From positions 32,619 through 96,618 of the forward strand of contig JACRMI010000053.1 of assembly GCA_016215025.1 (NCBI GenBank): a stretch of 64,000 nt of DNA. Reading direction: 5' to 3'. The position numbers and the translations under genes are program-made. The notes beneath the pieces are model-generated. The model was not told the DNA's origin, searched no databases, and saw only the letters and a list, made by a program, of their open reading frames with translations. This document shows, piece after piece, positions 9,011 to 17,941 of this stretch (positions are counted from its first letter, which is position 1; each line of letters begins with the position of its first letter). The DNA is from Chloroflexota bacterium (GTDB taxonomy: Bacteria > Chloroflexota > Anaerolineae > UBA4142).

Positions 9011-9099
9011 ATTCAGTTTTCAGTATCCCGTATTCAGTCGATTCGCCACTGATTACGGAATACTGAAAACTGAATGCTTGCGATCTCGTTGATCGCAAG
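9011..9099. repeat. Heptameric palindrome (CAGTATT family) plus hairpin
   Basis: Bases 9011-9032 and 9054-9075 are near-perfect reverse complements built from 7-base units such as TCAGTTT and TCAGTAT. A second hairpin, CTTGCGATC/GATCGCAAG, spans 9077-9099. The same units appear inside the coding region at 52815-52909. Confidence 0.75.
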
Positions 9100-9132
9100 A
9101 AAAAATCACAGTATTCCTACAAGGAGGAAAAA

Positions 9133-9513
9133 ATGTCTCGACGCACAATTGTTTTATTTGCAGCGATTTCCATTTTGGCAATCGCGCTTTCAGCTTGCGG
9201 CGGTGGCGCAGCAGGCAGTAATACCAGCGGCGCAGCTGCTTTGAATGTAACGATCACCGGTACAGAATTCAAATTCGATCCGGCCACGATCAACGCCACG
9301 CCGGGGCAAACGATCAACGTTACGCTCAAGAACACAGGTAGTGTGGAACACACGCTTGTTTTCGCGCCAGCAAACTTTAAGATGTTGGTCCAACCTGGCA
9401 AAAGCGACACCAAATCGTTCACCGCGCCCACCGCACCAGGAACGTATGACATTGTCTGCGATGTCGCAGGTCATAAAGAAGCTGGCATGGTCGGCAAACT
9501 GGTCGTCAAATAA
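9133..9513 (+). CDS. Plastocyanin-like cupredoxin lipoprotein
   Basis: 126 residues. A lipoprotein signal ends at the lipobox LSAC (C22), so the protein should sit lipid-anchored on the outer face of the membrane. The rest is one cupredoxin beta-barrel. The blue-copper ligands are visible in order: H73 in VEHTL, then C109, H114 and M119 in the CDVAGHKEAGM loop. Its likely role is one-electron transfer to or from a membrane partner, but no oxidase is adjacent. AAGGAGG lies just before ATG 9133. Monocistronic, ending at a strong terminator. Confidence 0.88.
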   Translation: MSRRTIVLFAAISILAIALSACGGGAAGSNTSGAAALNVTITGTEFKFDPATINATPGQTINVTLKNTGSVEHTLVFAPANFKMLVQPGKSDTKSFTAPTAPGTYDIVCDVAGHKEAGMVGKLVVK

Positions 9514-9520
9514 AGCGCAT

Positions 9521-9575
9521 GAAGAGGGGCAGGCACGCCACCTTTGGTGGCGGAGCCTGCCTCTCTTCTTTTCTG
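9521..9575 (+). terminator. Intrinsic terminator of the cupredoxin gene
   Basis: A long near-perfect hairpin: GAAGAGGGGCAGGC with CGCCACC, a TTT loop, GGTGGCG, then GCCTGCC and CTCTTC, followed by a T-rich tail. Confidence 0.85.
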
Positions 9576-9631
9576 CTTCCGTTGCCTCGTATTTTCACCC
9601 GCTCAATTATTGCCGCGCCCCATTGAGTGTG

Positions 9632-10051
9632 TCATTTGATCGAAAACGGAAACTCGATGAGCGGCGTCTGCTTGCCATCCGTCTGCACCGCTTGAACGTA
9701 CAACTTGTGTTCGCCGACCGTTAGATTGTGCGCGGTTATAGCCGTCATTGCCACCGCCGTCGTTTTTTGATCCAAGGTTACAGCGTCTACGCTGTAATTG
9801 ATCGTCCACGCTTCGGTTTCGTTTGCGCCCAGGACTCCCACGGTGAATTGCGCCGTCCGCGCGCCTGTCGCAAAATCCGCGGGCGGCTGCTGAAACGTAA
9901 TCGCGATGGGATCGACTTTGAATTTTTTGCTAAACACTTGGCTGGCGACGCCATTTTGATCGAGGTACCTAAAGTACAGCGTGTGGTCGCCAACCGGCAG
10001 CGCGCGAAATGGCTTGACGCCAATGAGTAGTTTGCATGATGCTCCTTTCAA
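9632..10051 (-). pseudogene. Ig-like beta-sandwich protein, probably frameshifted at its start
   Basis: The open frame encodes about 135 residues of two short beta-sandwich units (VGDHTLYFRYLDQNG, VGEHKLYVQAVQTDG), typical of secreted proteins, but with no signal peptide. A perfect Shine-Dalgarno AAAGGAG (minus strand, 10048-10042) is followed at 4 nt by an ATG (10037-10035) in a different frame that stops after 20 codons. Removing one base after that ATG gives MKLLIGVKPF and the main frame. A one-base insertion therefore seems likely; a TTG start at 10051 is the alternative. Confidence 0.5.
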
Positions 10052-10129
10052 ATTTCACTTTGGTCTGAGAATATCATCGTCAACTTACTTTTTTCTTACT
10101 TTCCCTCCATTGCCTGTGAAGCTAAACCA

Positions 10130-10170
10130 AACCGAGCAGACAACGTTGCTCGTCATCTGCTCGGTTGTGT
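10130..10170. terminator. Stem-loop with T-rich tail
   Basis: AACCGAGCAGA (10130-10140) pairs with TCTGCTCGGTT (10156-10166), followed by GTGTTTT. It lies between the minus-strand relic and the promoter at 10172, so it insulates the operon downstream. Confidence 0.6.
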
Positions 10171-10171
10171 T

Positions 10172-10200
10172 TTGACATTGTGCAAAATGAGCAGTAAAAT
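10172..10200 (+). promoter_or_regulatory. Strong promoter of the anchored-protein cluster
   Basis: TTGACA (10172-10177), exactly 17 nt, TAAAAT (10195-10200). The start codon of the first gene is 141 nt further on. That leader holds no ORF or clear structure. Confidence 0.7.
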
Positions 10201-10341
10201 TATCTTAGATTTTGCGCCGATTGCACGGCAGACTGATGCCACGGTCTAGGTGGTTATTCGGTCTGCCTTTTTTTCATCCACGAACTATCCCAACTACACT
10301 CGTTCACGGCGATCTCATGAAATCGTCGCCTGGAGGAAAAA

Positions 10342-10609
10342 ATGTCGAGCAATCCATTTCGCGCCGCCGAGGAACAGTTTTTCCGACTCAAAGGACAACT
10401 CAGCACCGGACGCATCACACAACAACAATTCGACGCGGCGCTCAAGCAATTGGTGATCCAAGATACCCAGGGACGCTACTGGACCCTTCATCCTGATTCC
10501 GGTCGGTGGCTGGTGTACGATGGCAAGACCTGGATTGACGCCAAGCCCACTCTTGGCGAAGCAGATCGAATCCCAACGCTGCCGCATCCTGAGGTCGCGC
10601 GGATGCCAA
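10342..10609 (+). repeat. Duplicated N-terminal module, copy 1
   Basis: About 268 bp that recur at 14462-14729 with five base differences by eye. The identity stops abruptly after GATGCCAA in both copies. Confidence 0.9.
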
Positions 10610-12441
10610 TCCCGTCGTCCCACATGCTGTCACCCGAAGCTTACCGTCCACGACGCGGGAATTCGTCGCTGATGTATTGGCTCATTGGTATCGGAGTGGT
10701 TATCATTCTGATCCTCATCTCCTCTTTGGTTATATTACGCGGAAATTTACTGGGGGCACCCTCTGCGCAAAATTTACCTCCGAATAAAATCGGCATCCTC
10801 GCCATCGCTTTTCGAATTGACCCAGATTCACCCGGCTTGATCGCGTATGTTGGGAATCCACTCACCGATCCATTTACTTTGCCTGAGGGCACATACTACG
10901 TGGAAGCATCCGACCAAAGCGATTATTGGATTGCACTCGGCAAGGTGACGATCACTGCGGCGAATAATGCAGTTGCTTTCCCCACATCGTTCAAAGATGC
11001 GCGCGGCATTCAAGATCCGACGCGTGTGCGCGCGCTCAAGACGATTGTCAACGCAATGACTGGAATCGAGCTGACCCAGCTAATTGCGCTGCAAGCCGCC
11101 TCCGAAGATTTTTCAAAGCCCATGTTCGATCCGTCTGTCAAGCCGACTCAGGCTCACCTCGATCAGTTGTACGCGCAGTATAGCATACTCGTTTCACAAC
11201 AAACCGAAACAAAAGCCGCGCTCGATAGCATTGAGCCGCGCATCGCACCGATACTACCCATCCAGGTCGCATCGAATTCGTTCACGCCGAATCGCAGCGT
11301 ATTCAGTTCGATTAAAGACAAACTGCTCAACTTTTTCAATTACGCAGGCGATGCAGGCAAACGCGCGGGCGAACGCATCATCACAACCTCGGCGCAGCTC
11401 AGCCCCGGTGATAAAGAAGATGCGTTCCATTCAGTGCGCGCCGATCTTCGCGGCGGCGCGAAAAATTTCGACGAGTTGATTGCCAAGATCAAATCCGGCG
11501 CGCTCAAGAATCAAGCCGCGCAGATCGAATCCGATCTGCGAAACGCACCGGGCTATGGCGCAGCGGCACAACAAAACAATCAAACGGTCGGACAGATCGT
11601 TCGACAAGAGGGCGCCGAACTCGTCATACGCGGCGGCGCGCTCGAAGCGCAGATTGTCAAAACCGTTTTGGGCGATGTATTCCCGGATATCAAGGATGGT
11701 TTCAAGTACGCCGACAAGATTAAGGATTGGGTTGAGTACGTCAACAACGCATACAAAGACCCGCTCGGCACATTGGGACAACAAGGCATCGATTACGGGA
11801 CTGAGAAAACTCGCGAGGCGATCAAGGAACGCATCAAAAGTAATCTAGAGCGGTGCTGCAGTGAATTGCCGGAAAATATTCGCAATCAAATCGTAGAGGG
11901 AGTGACGAACAAGACGATCAAGACCATCCAGCAAGCTCTGATGTCGGATAAACCCGGCAATAAAAATCCCGCCGCCAAACCTGGGATAACGGCGACGGTT
12001 AAAGCCAGTGACACACCTTTGCTCAAACCGATCTCACCCACCGCGACGGCTACGTCGACGCCGACTACCACTCCGACGAGTACTCCGACTGAAACACCGA
12101 CCACTACGCCTACCCCCACATCCACTCCGGACACAAGTTGGATTGACGGTTACGTGGACAACATCGGCAATCAATTGGTGAATCAAGGACAAAATCCCAT
12201 TGGGACTGCGATTGTCATAGATGATCTGCGCAACTGCTTGCTCAATTCCGTGCGGGGGGGCTTGAGTAAAAGCGACGCCATCTCTCGCTGCTCTCAAATC
12301 ATCAAGAATCTTCCTACCGTGACGCCCACGCGCGCCGCGACGCCAACGCAACAAGCGATCCCACCGAGTCTTCCTCAGCGCCCACCCGGTTCAGGGGGGC
12401 AGGAAACACCTACGGGAGGATCCAAGCCGCCGGGTGGCTGA
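10342..12441 (+). CDS. Single-pass anchored protein with an N-terminal module shared by three genes; function unknown
   Basis: 699 residues. Residues 1-75 form a module (FFRLKGQLSTGRITQQQFDAAL, then QGRYWTLHPDSGRWLVYDGKTW) that resembles a SHOCT-like helical pair plus a small beta unit and recurs in the next two genes. One TM segment lies at about 111-133. A long extracytoplasmic region follows, without a recognised fold. Residues about 548-595 are a Thr/Pro linker (TPTTTPTSTPTETP), and the end is Pro/Gly-rich. CTGGAGG precedes ATG 10342. It is first in a co-directional cluster; a signalling or wall-associated role is speculation. Confidence 0.7.
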   Translation: MSSNPFRAAEEQFFRLKGQLSTGRITQQQFDAALKQLVIQDTQGRYWTLHPDSGRWLVYDGKTWIDAKPTLGEADRIPTLPHPEVARMPIPSSHMLSPEAYRPRRGNSSLMYWLIGIGVVIILILISSLVILRGNLLGAPSAQNLPPNKIGILAIAFRIDPDSPGLIAYVGNPLTDPFTLPEGTYYVEASDQSDYWIALGKVTITAANNAVAFPTSFKDARGIQDPTRVRALKTIVNAMTGIELTQLIALQAASEDFSKPMFDPSVKPTQAHLDQLYAQYSILVSQQTETKAALDSIEPRIAPILPIQVASNSFTPNRSVFSSIKDKLLNFFNYAGDAGKRAGERIITTSAQLSPGDKEDAFHSVRADLRGGAKNFDELIAKIKSGALKNQAAQIESDLRNAPGYGAAAQQNNQTVGQIVRQEGAELVIRGGALEAQIVKTVLGDVFPDIKDGFKYADKIKDWVEYVNNAYKDPLGTLGQQGIDYGTEKTREAIKERIKSNLERCCSELPENIRNQIVEGVTNKTIKTIQQALMSDKPGNKNPAAKPGITATVKASDTPLLKPISPTATATSTPTTTPTSTPTETPTTTPTPTSTPDTSWIDGYVDNIGNQLVNQGQNPIGTAIVIDDLRNCLLNSVRGGLSKSDAISRCSQIIKNLPTVTPTRAATPTQQAIPPSLPQRPPGSGGQETPTGGSKPPGG

Positions 12442-12568
12442 CCGCCGAACTGATAATCCATCAGCCGACGCGCGGTGCGCGTCATACAAGCAAGACCGAA
12501 TCGAAAAAAGAACAGGGCAACCCGACCCGAGCGCGAGCAGTTCAGCCAGCACAGGAGGAGAAGACGAA

Positions 12569-14422
12569 ATGGTTGACAACCGCTTCCAACAAGCACTCGA
12601 TCAATACTTGTCGCTCAAGGGACAACTTGCCATTGGGCGTATTTCGCACGAGCAGTTTGACGCAGCGCTCAAGCAGTTGATGATCCAAGATGCGCAGGGA
12701 CGCTACTGGATGATTGGACCGGAGACCGGTCAATGGTATGTCCTTGATGGACAAGCCTGGGTCGAGGCCCAGCCAGGCGAAAGCATCACCCCGTTATTCG
12801 CACCATTCTATCCTCCGGTCGCGTCGCGTCAAGCGCCGAGCGCCCCGGTACTGGTTGCGGTCGTTGGAATCATCCTGGGATTGATCTTGGTTGGTATCCT
12901 CTCGGCTGTCCTGCTAACGTCGAACGCCAGTCCACTTCAACTGGGTCAACGTGTCCCAACGCAAGAACCAATCGTCGCACTGGCTCTCGCGACCAAGGTC
13001 ATGGTCCCCCCCACACCGATAGTGATCGTCGTGACCACCACGCCGGTACCCACGGTGGTTCCACCCTCGCCCACCGCACTGGCACCGACCGCGACACCGA
13101 TTCCGACAATTGCTGCTTCCCCAACTGCCAATTCCGCCAATCTCGTCGCACAGGCGGACCAGTTGATGCTTCAAAGCAAATTCGATGATGCAGCAGCCCT
13201 TTACCAACGCGCGACCAATCTAGATCGACAGAACGCAATCGCTTACGCCCATTGGGCGCGCCTACTCGACAATCAATGCTACCTAGAGATGCGGGAGGAT
13301 TTGTGCTATCAAGCCGTGAACAAGGCAGAGATCGCCAGTCAACTTGCGCCGAATGATCCGAAGGTCTTGACCTGGATGGCACGCGCATACGATTGGAGCG
13401 CCATCTACGACAAGGCGCTGACCTCCGCGCAGAAGGCTGTTCAGTTCGCGCCGAACTGGGCAGACGCGTTTGCGGTATTGGCAGAGGCGGAACTAGATAA
13501 CGGCAAATTGGATGATGCAGAACGAGATGCAACCAAAGCCCTGCAGCTTGATGCAATGTCTGCCGAGGCGCATCGTATTCTGGGTTACATCTTGAGCGAG
13601 AAAAAACAAAATCAATCCGCCGTTGCCGAGTTTGATAAAGCCGCGCAAGTCGAACCCACGCTTGCTGTCCGTCAATGGGAGTTGGGCGTGAGGCAGGGTA
13701 GCGCCGGAAATTCGGCGCAGGCAATGGCGGCATACCAACGCGCAATCGCTCTTTATCCCCGCAGCGCGCGCGCCTATCAAAGTTTGGGGATCGTCTATCG
13801 CGATCAGAAGCTGTACGACAAATCCATCGAAGCGTTGAACACAGCGATCCAAATCAACAGCCAATCTGCCGATTTGTACGCAGAAGTCGGACAATCCTAT
13901 TTGGCAGCAGGACAATTGAGCGCCGCCATCAACGCCGCACAAAAAGGCGCCACGATCGATCCCAGCAATCAAAAAATCAAGACCCTGCAGACTGCGCTCT
14001 CCCGCGCCCAGGGAATTGCAGCTCCGACCACTGCCGCGGCTGCGACATCAGCACCGGCAGTACCGCCCGGTGTCTACGTGACCAACATGCGGACAGACCC
14101 ACCGGAGTTGAAGCATGGACAGATGCCCACCTTCCAGGTCACGTTCCTGAATACTCTCGGCATAAGCGCAGATTACATTTGGTATGTCAAGCTTTACGAG
14201 CCGGACAAAAAGTATTCCTTCGGCGAGACAGCCAAATCGTCCGGCTCTATTCCTGCGGGCAGCAACACCTTTTCCACATTCTCCAACTGGGTAGCGCCTG
14301 GGGCAAGCCCTTGCCGCCCGTTCATCGCACGTGTATTTTACATTGCATCCGACAATCAAGTGGTGGAATTTCCTAAACCAGGAGGCGAGAGCTTCTGGTA
14401 TTATTTTTCGGTCTGTAAGTGA
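12569..14422 (+). CDS. Anchored TPR protein with the shared N-terminal module
   Basis: 617 residues from ATG 12569, preceded by GGAGGAG; an in-frame start at 12434 adds a low-complexity stretch and lacks a site. Order: shared module (about 1-75, LKGQLAIGRISHEQFDAAL), TM helix (about 93-117), Thr/Pro linker, at least six TPR repeats with classical spacing (FDDAAALYQRATNLD, LDDAERDATKALQLD, AQAMAAYQRAIALYP, YDKSIEALNTAIQIN), then a C-terminal beta-sandwich (VYVTNMRTDPPELKHG to the end). Likely an extracytoplasmic scaffold. The last domain is shared with the chimeric gene downstream. Confidence 0.8.
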   Translation: MVDNRFQQALDQYLSLKGQLAIGRISHEQFDAALKQLMIQDAQGRYWMIGPETGQWYVLDGQAWVEAQPGESITPLFAPFYPPVASRQAPSAPVLVAVVGIILGLILVGILSAVLLTSNASPLQLGQRVPTQEPIVALALATKVMVPPTPIVIVVTTTPVPTVVPPSPTALAPTATPIPTIAASPTANSANLVAQADQLMLQSKFDDAAALYQRATNLDRQNAIAYAHWARLLDNQCYLEMREDLCYQAVNKAEIASQLAPNDPKVLTWMARAYDWSAIYDKALTSAQKAVQFAPNWADAFAVLAEAELDNGKLDDAERDATKALQLDAMSAEAHRILGYILSEKKQNQSAVAEFDKAAQVEPTLAVRQWELGVRQGSAGNSAQAMAAYQRAIALYPRSARAYQSLGIVYRDQKLYDKSIEALNTAIQINSQSADLYAEVGQSYLAAGQLSAAINAAQKGATIDPSNQKIKTLQTALSRAQGIAAPTTAAAATSAPAVPPGVYVTNMRTDPPELKHGQMPTFQVTFLNTLGISADYIWYVKLYEPDKKYSFGETAKSSGSIPAGSNTFSTFSNWVAPGASPCRPFIARVFYIASDNQVVEFPKPGGESFWYYFSVCK

Positions 14423-14461
14423 CACGAACTAGATACACGAATACCAGTGATGGAGTGATCA

Positions 14462-14729
14462 ATGTCGAGCAAGCCATTTCGCGCCGCCAAGGAACAGTTT
14501 TTCCGACTCAAAGGACAACTCAGCACCGGACGCATCACACAACAACAATTCGACGCGGCGCTCAAGCAATTGGTGATCCAAGATACCCAGGGATGCTACT
14601 GGATCCTTCATCCTGATTCCGGTCGGTGGCTGGTGTACGATGGCAAAACCTGGATTGACGCCAAGCCCACTCTTGGCGAAGCAGATCGAATCCCAACGCT
14701 GCCGCATCCTGAGGTCGCGCGGATGCCAA
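14462..14729 (+). repeat. Duplicated N-terminal module, copy 2
   Basis: Second copy of the 10342-10609 sequence, about 98% identical by eye, which implies recent duplication or gene conversion. Confidence 0.9.
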
Positions 14730-15438
14730 GCGGATTGCGTACGTATCACGAGCTGCGAGCAATTGGGAAACTCACGTCATCAACATCGATGAGACCGGCG
14801 ACACGCGTCTGACGAATACCTGGTGCGCCAATGAATCTGTCTCTTGGTCACCGGATGGGAATTGGCTCATCTTCACATCGGATCGCAATATCCGTTACGA
14901 CGTTTACGCGATCAAGCCGGACGGATCCCAGATAGTGCGTATAACGAATCTGCGCGGTGGCGACAATCGCGTTCCGTCCTTGCAACCCATCGGTCAAATA
15001 GTTGCTGCTTTGCCGACGCCGACTATCGCACCAACTCAAGCATCCACTGCGCCACCGGCACCGATGGTTCCCGCTGTGCCACCAGGAATTTATGTGACCG
15101 ATGTGCGTACAAATCCGGCAGAAGTGAAGAACGGACAATATGCATCCTTTCAAGTCACGTTCCTCAACACACTCGGCATCACCACGAACTACAGCTGGTA
15201 CGTGAAAATTTTTGAGCCGGACAAAAAGAATTCCTTTGGCGAAACAGCCAAAGTCGCAAGCCCAATTCCATCCGGCAGCAACACTTTGTCATTCCCTGCG
15301 AACTGGAAAGCCGTGGGAGCCTCGCCGTGCAAGCAATACAGCGCACGCGTCTTTTACATCGCGCCGGATTATAGCATTCAAGAATTCCCAAAACCCGGCG
15401 GCGATAGTTTTCAGTACTATTTTGCAATTTGCCCATAA
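14462..15438 (+). pseudogene. Chimeric relic: shared N-terminal module joined out of frame to a propeller/beta-sandwich tail
   Basis: Bases 14462-14729 encode the shared module. At the break (about 14729-14731) a different reading frame begins. It encodes a TolB-like blade pair (SWSPDGNWLIFTSDR, KPDGSQIVRITN), a linker, and a C-terminal beta-sandwich (GIYVTDVRTNPAEVKNG to YYFAICP) closely related to that of the TPR gene. The first frame runs on only to 14812. The simplest history is duplication of the module and a deletion fusing it to the tail of a third family member. The tail could still be translated from GTG 14935, without a membrane anchor. Confidence 0.75.
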
Positions 15439-15444
15439 CGAAAT

Positions 15445-15496
15445 AAATGCGACGCACTATCCTGAGCGGAGTCGAAGGAAGGTGCGTCGCATTTTG
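15445..15496 (+). terminator. Intrinsic terminator with a repeat element in its loop
   Basis: AAATGCGACGCAC (15445-15457) pairs with GTGCGTCGCATTT (15482-15494) and runs into T residues. The 24-nt loop holds TCCTGAGCGGAGTCGAAGGA, a member of the same dispersed family found at 17445-17489 and 45823-45864. Confidence 0.8.
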
Positions 15497-15511
15497 CTGA
15501 TCGCATCTGGT

Positions 15512-15539
15512 TTGCTCCCTATTCGCATTGGGATATAAT
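15512..15539 (+). promoter_or_regulatory. Probable promoter of surE
   Basis: TATAAT at 15534-15539 with TTGCTC 16 nt upstream (15512-15517). The GTG start of surE is 30 nt downstream. Confidence 0.5.
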
Positions 15540-15568
15540 GCAGTCATCCTTTGGAAAGAGCAAGACAA

Positions 15569-16336
15569 GTGGATTACATACTCGTAACAAATGATGATGG
15601 TGTCACCGCGCCTGGATTACTCGCTTTAAAGCAGGCGCTAGAAGTTTTGGGAAAGGTCGAGGTAGTTGCGCCCGATCGAAATTGGAGCGCATCGGGTCAC
15701 ACCAAGACGATGCACAAACCCTTACGTGTCAATCAAACAAGTCTGCGCGATGGTTCGCCGGCGTATGCGACCGATGGCGCGCCGACTGATTGTGTGGCGC
15801 TTGTGATGCTCGGCTTGCTCAAAGAGAAACCGAAACTCGTCGTCAGCGGCATCAATCCTGGCAGCAATGTCGCGCATGATCTAACTTATTCCGGCACAGT
15901 TGCCGCCGCGATGGAAGGCGCGATCAACGGCATCCCCTCGATTGCAATGTCCATTGACGCCAATCATCGTGGCGACATTGATTTTTCTCCCGCCGCGGAA
16001 ATGGCGGTCCGCATTGCGCGGCGCGTCCTCGAACAAGGTTTACCCCAAGATACTTTTCTCAACGTCAACGTTCCGGATATTCCGCTCACAGAAACACGTG
16101 GCATTCGCATCACGCGCCTCGGCACGCGCATCTATCGCGATGAACTCATCGAACGGCAAGATCCCGCAGGCAAATCATATTATTGGATCGGCGGCGAACC
16201 ACCCAGCGGCATGATCGATGTGGAAGGTACGGATGTTTGGGCAGTGGCACAGCGTTTCATTTCGGTGACGCCGGTGCATATGGATATGACGAGCCATGAT
16301 TTGATCGAACCGCTAAAAGCGTGGGAAGGTCAGTGA
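15569..16336 (+). CDS. surE: 5'/3'-nucleotidase SurE
   Basis: Metal-dependent phosphatase that dephosphorylates nucleoside 5'- and 3'-monophosphates and is linked to stationary-phase survival; cytoplasmic. Hallmarks: ILVTNDDG with the metal-binding Asp pair at the N-terminus, APDRNWSASGH, the SGINPGSNVAHDLTYSGTV block with the metal-binding Asn, and AAAMEG. 255 residues, normal length. GTG 15569 is chosen because it starts the conserved DYILVTNDDG; a TTG at 15551 is also open. Monocistronic, between a terminator and a heptameric repeat. Confidence 0.93.
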   Translation: MDYILVTNDDGVTAPGLLALKQALEVLGKVEVVAPDRNWSASGHTKTMHKPLRVNQTSLRDGSPAYATDGAPTDCVALVMLGLLKEKPKLVVSGINPGSNVAHDLTYSGTVAAAMEGAINGIPSIAMSIDANHRGDIDFSPAAEMAVRIARRVLEQGLPQDTFLNVNVPDIPLTETRGIRITRLGTRIYRDELIERQDPAGKSYYWIGGEPPSGMIDVEGTDVWAVAQRFISVTPVHMDMTSHDLIEPLKAWEGQ

Positions 16337-16393
16337 ACATTGTTCAGTATTTAGTGTTCAATCTGTTCACTGTTGACTGCTGACTGATTACTG
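16331..16393. repeat. Heptameric array of CTGTTCA type, partly palindromic
   Basis: From 16363 to 16393 the units CTGTTCA, CTGTTGA, CTGCTGA, CTGATTA and CTG follow at exactly 7-base spacing. CAGTGAACA (16331-16339) is the inverse of TGTTCACTG (16364-16372). The array starts over the last codons of surE. Related units occur inside a gene at 46511-46531. Confidence 0.75.
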
Positions 16394-16407
16394 GGTTTAA
16401 GAAGACG

Positions 16408-16416
16408 TGTTATAAT
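16408..16416 (+). promoter_or_regulatory. Extended -10 promoter of ilvE
   Basis: TG-T-TATAAT (TATAAT at 16411-16416), an extended -10 element. The hexamer 17 nt upstream is a poor -35. The ilvE ATG is 44 nt downstream. Confidence 0.55.
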
Positions 16417-16459
16417 AGCATTAAGAATCTCGCAAGCGCAAGCTAGAGGAAGGAGAAAA

Positions 16460-17416
16460 ATGGTTCAAACCATGCAAACGCCCGTCCAGGTTCAGCAAGA
16501 CAAGAAACATCCGCAATGGGCATTCCTCGAAGGCAAGTTCGTGCCAATCGAAGATGCCAAGATCAGTATCATGTCCCAAGTCGTCAATTATGGTATTGGC
16601 GCATTTGGTGGATTGCGCGGTTATTGGAACGAAGACAAGCAGCAAATTTACGTTTTCCGCATTCAAGATCATCTGCGCCGAATGCTCAACTCGCTCAAGC
16701 TCTTTGCCAATACAATTTCGTTTTCCACCGACGATTTGCAGAAAATCATTCTAGATCTATTACGCCGCGAAGGTTATCACGAGGACGTGTATATTCGTCC
16801 GCTCGTCTACAATGCGACCGAAGACATTACACCCCGCTTGTACGACGTTGAATTTAGGTTCGCTTGCTTTACGCGTCCGCTCGGCAATTACATCAGTCTC
16901 GATGTCCGCGCCTGCACTTCGTCATGGCGACGCATCGAAGATAATGTGCTGCCATCGCGCGGAAAAATTACGGGCGGCTATATCAACTCGGCGTTTGCCA
17001 AGAGCGAAGCCCACTGGAATGGTTATGATGAAGCGATTGTGCTGAATCAAGACGGTCACGTCGCCGAAGGCAGCGCGATGAATCTGTTCATCGTTCGCCA
17101 CGGTAAATTGATTACACCGCCCGTCTCCGACAATATCCTCGAAGGCATCACGCGCGGCTCGGTCTTGCAACTGGCGCACGACCTAGGAGTCGAAACGGTC
17201 GAGCGGTCGATTGATCGCACCGAGTTGTACGTCGCCGATGAAGTTTTGTTCTGCGGCACGGGCGCGCAAGTCGCTGCCGTCACCGAAATCGATCACCGCA
17301 AGGTTGGCACAGGCAAAATGGGACCCGTCGGGCAGAAATTGCAAGACGCCTATTTCAGCATTGTGCGCGGCAAGAACGCGAAATACGCCGACTGGCTAAC
17401 GCCGGTTTATTCGTAA
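16460..17416 (+). CDS. ilvE: Branched-chain amino acid aminotransferase
   Basis: Fold type IV PLP enzyme interconverting leucine, isoleucine and valine with their 2-oxo acids using glutamate/2-oxoglutarate. The PLP lysine is K169 in RGKITGGYINSAFAKSEA; EGSAMNLFIV and ITRGSVLQLA are the usual phosphate-cup segments. 318 residues is normal. GGAGAAAAA precedes ATG 16460. The neighbours are not pathway genes, so it is probably expressed alone from the extended -10 promoter. Confidence 0.93.
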   Translation: MVQTMQTPVQVQQDKKHPQWAFLEGKFVPIEDAKISIMSQVVNYGIGAFGGLRGYWNEDKQQIYVFRIQDHLRRMLNSLKLFANTISFSTDDLQKIILDLLRREGYHEDVYIRPLVYNATEDITPRLYDVEFRFACFTRPLGNYISLDVRACTSSWRRIEDNVLPSRGKITGGYINSAFAKSEAHWNGYDEAIVLNQDGHVAEGSAMNLFIVRHGKLITPPVSDNILEGITRGSVLQLAHDLGVETVERSIDRTELYVADEVLFCGTGAQVAAVTEIDHRKVGTGKMGPVGQKLQDAYFSIVRGKNAKYADWLTPVYS

Positions 17417-17426
17417 ACCAGGACTA

Positions 17427-17505
17427 CTGACCGCTGACCGCTGATCCTTCGACTCCACTCCGCTACGCTCCGTTCCGCTCAGGATGACAGGCGGTCGGCG
17501 GTCAA
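17427..17505. repeat. Nested repeat: CTGACCG palindrome interrupted by an AGGATGAC-type element
   Basis: Left arm: CTGACCG CTGACCG CTGA (17427-17444). Right arm: the inverse GGCGGTCGGCGGTCAA (17490-17505). Between them lies TCCTTCGACTCCACTCCGC continuing to CAGGATGACA (17445-17489), a member of the TCCTGAGCGGA family. The outer family recurs inside a gene at 43396-43430. Confidence 0.75.
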
Positions 17506-17515
17506 TATTTTGAAG

Positions 17516-17941
17516 ATGAACCCACCTCCATCCGTTCCACCCGAAGCACCGGAATCACTTGCGACTGCCCCAGCTCCATCCTCCCCATCCTACGCCGACG
17601 CGATAAACGCGCTATTGGGAGATCGTGGTCTGCAAGTTTTGTTGACGTTGATCCTTGTTGCCAACGTCGCCGTTTTCGCTTATCTTTTTTTGCGTTTTGA
17701 AAATCTGCCCAACCTCATGCCTCTGCATTTTGATGCCTCTGGCGCGCCGGACCGGATCGAATCCAAGAATGGGATTTTTGCGCTCCCCATCATCGGGGTC
17801 ACGGTCTTTTTTTTGAATACCGGCTTGGGCATCTTGCTCCACAATCGCGAGCGCGCGGCGACGCTCATGCTGGCGGCCGGCACCTTGTTCGTCCAAATCT
17901 TGATGTGGATCGCCGTCATCAACATCGCCGGAATTGTCTAA
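17516..17941 (+). CDS. DUF1648-domain membrane protein
   Basis: 141 residues with a Pro-rich cytosolic N-terminus, then TM helices at about 37-58, 85-105 and 115-138. Between the first and second is the DUF1648 signature LMPLHFDASGAPDR (NLMP-HFDxxGxPDR). Function of this family is not established; similar domains occur in SdpI-type immunity proteins. ATG 17516 is taken as start with a weak upstream site. The stop TAA abuts the TTG of the DUF92 gene, so the two are translationally coupled. Confidence 0.75.
   Translation: MNPPPSVPPEAPESLATAPAPSSPSYADAINALLGDRGLQVLLTLILVANVAVFAYLFLRFENLPNLMPLHFDASGAPDRIESKNGIFALPIIGVTVFFLNTGLGILLHNRERAATLMLAAGTLFVQILMWIAVINIAGIV

Noticed and set aside
11886..12134. 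Gly/Val-rich minus-strand frame opposite the Thr/Pro linker
   Set aside because: Antisense translation of ACN-rich linker codons gives artificial VGV repeats.
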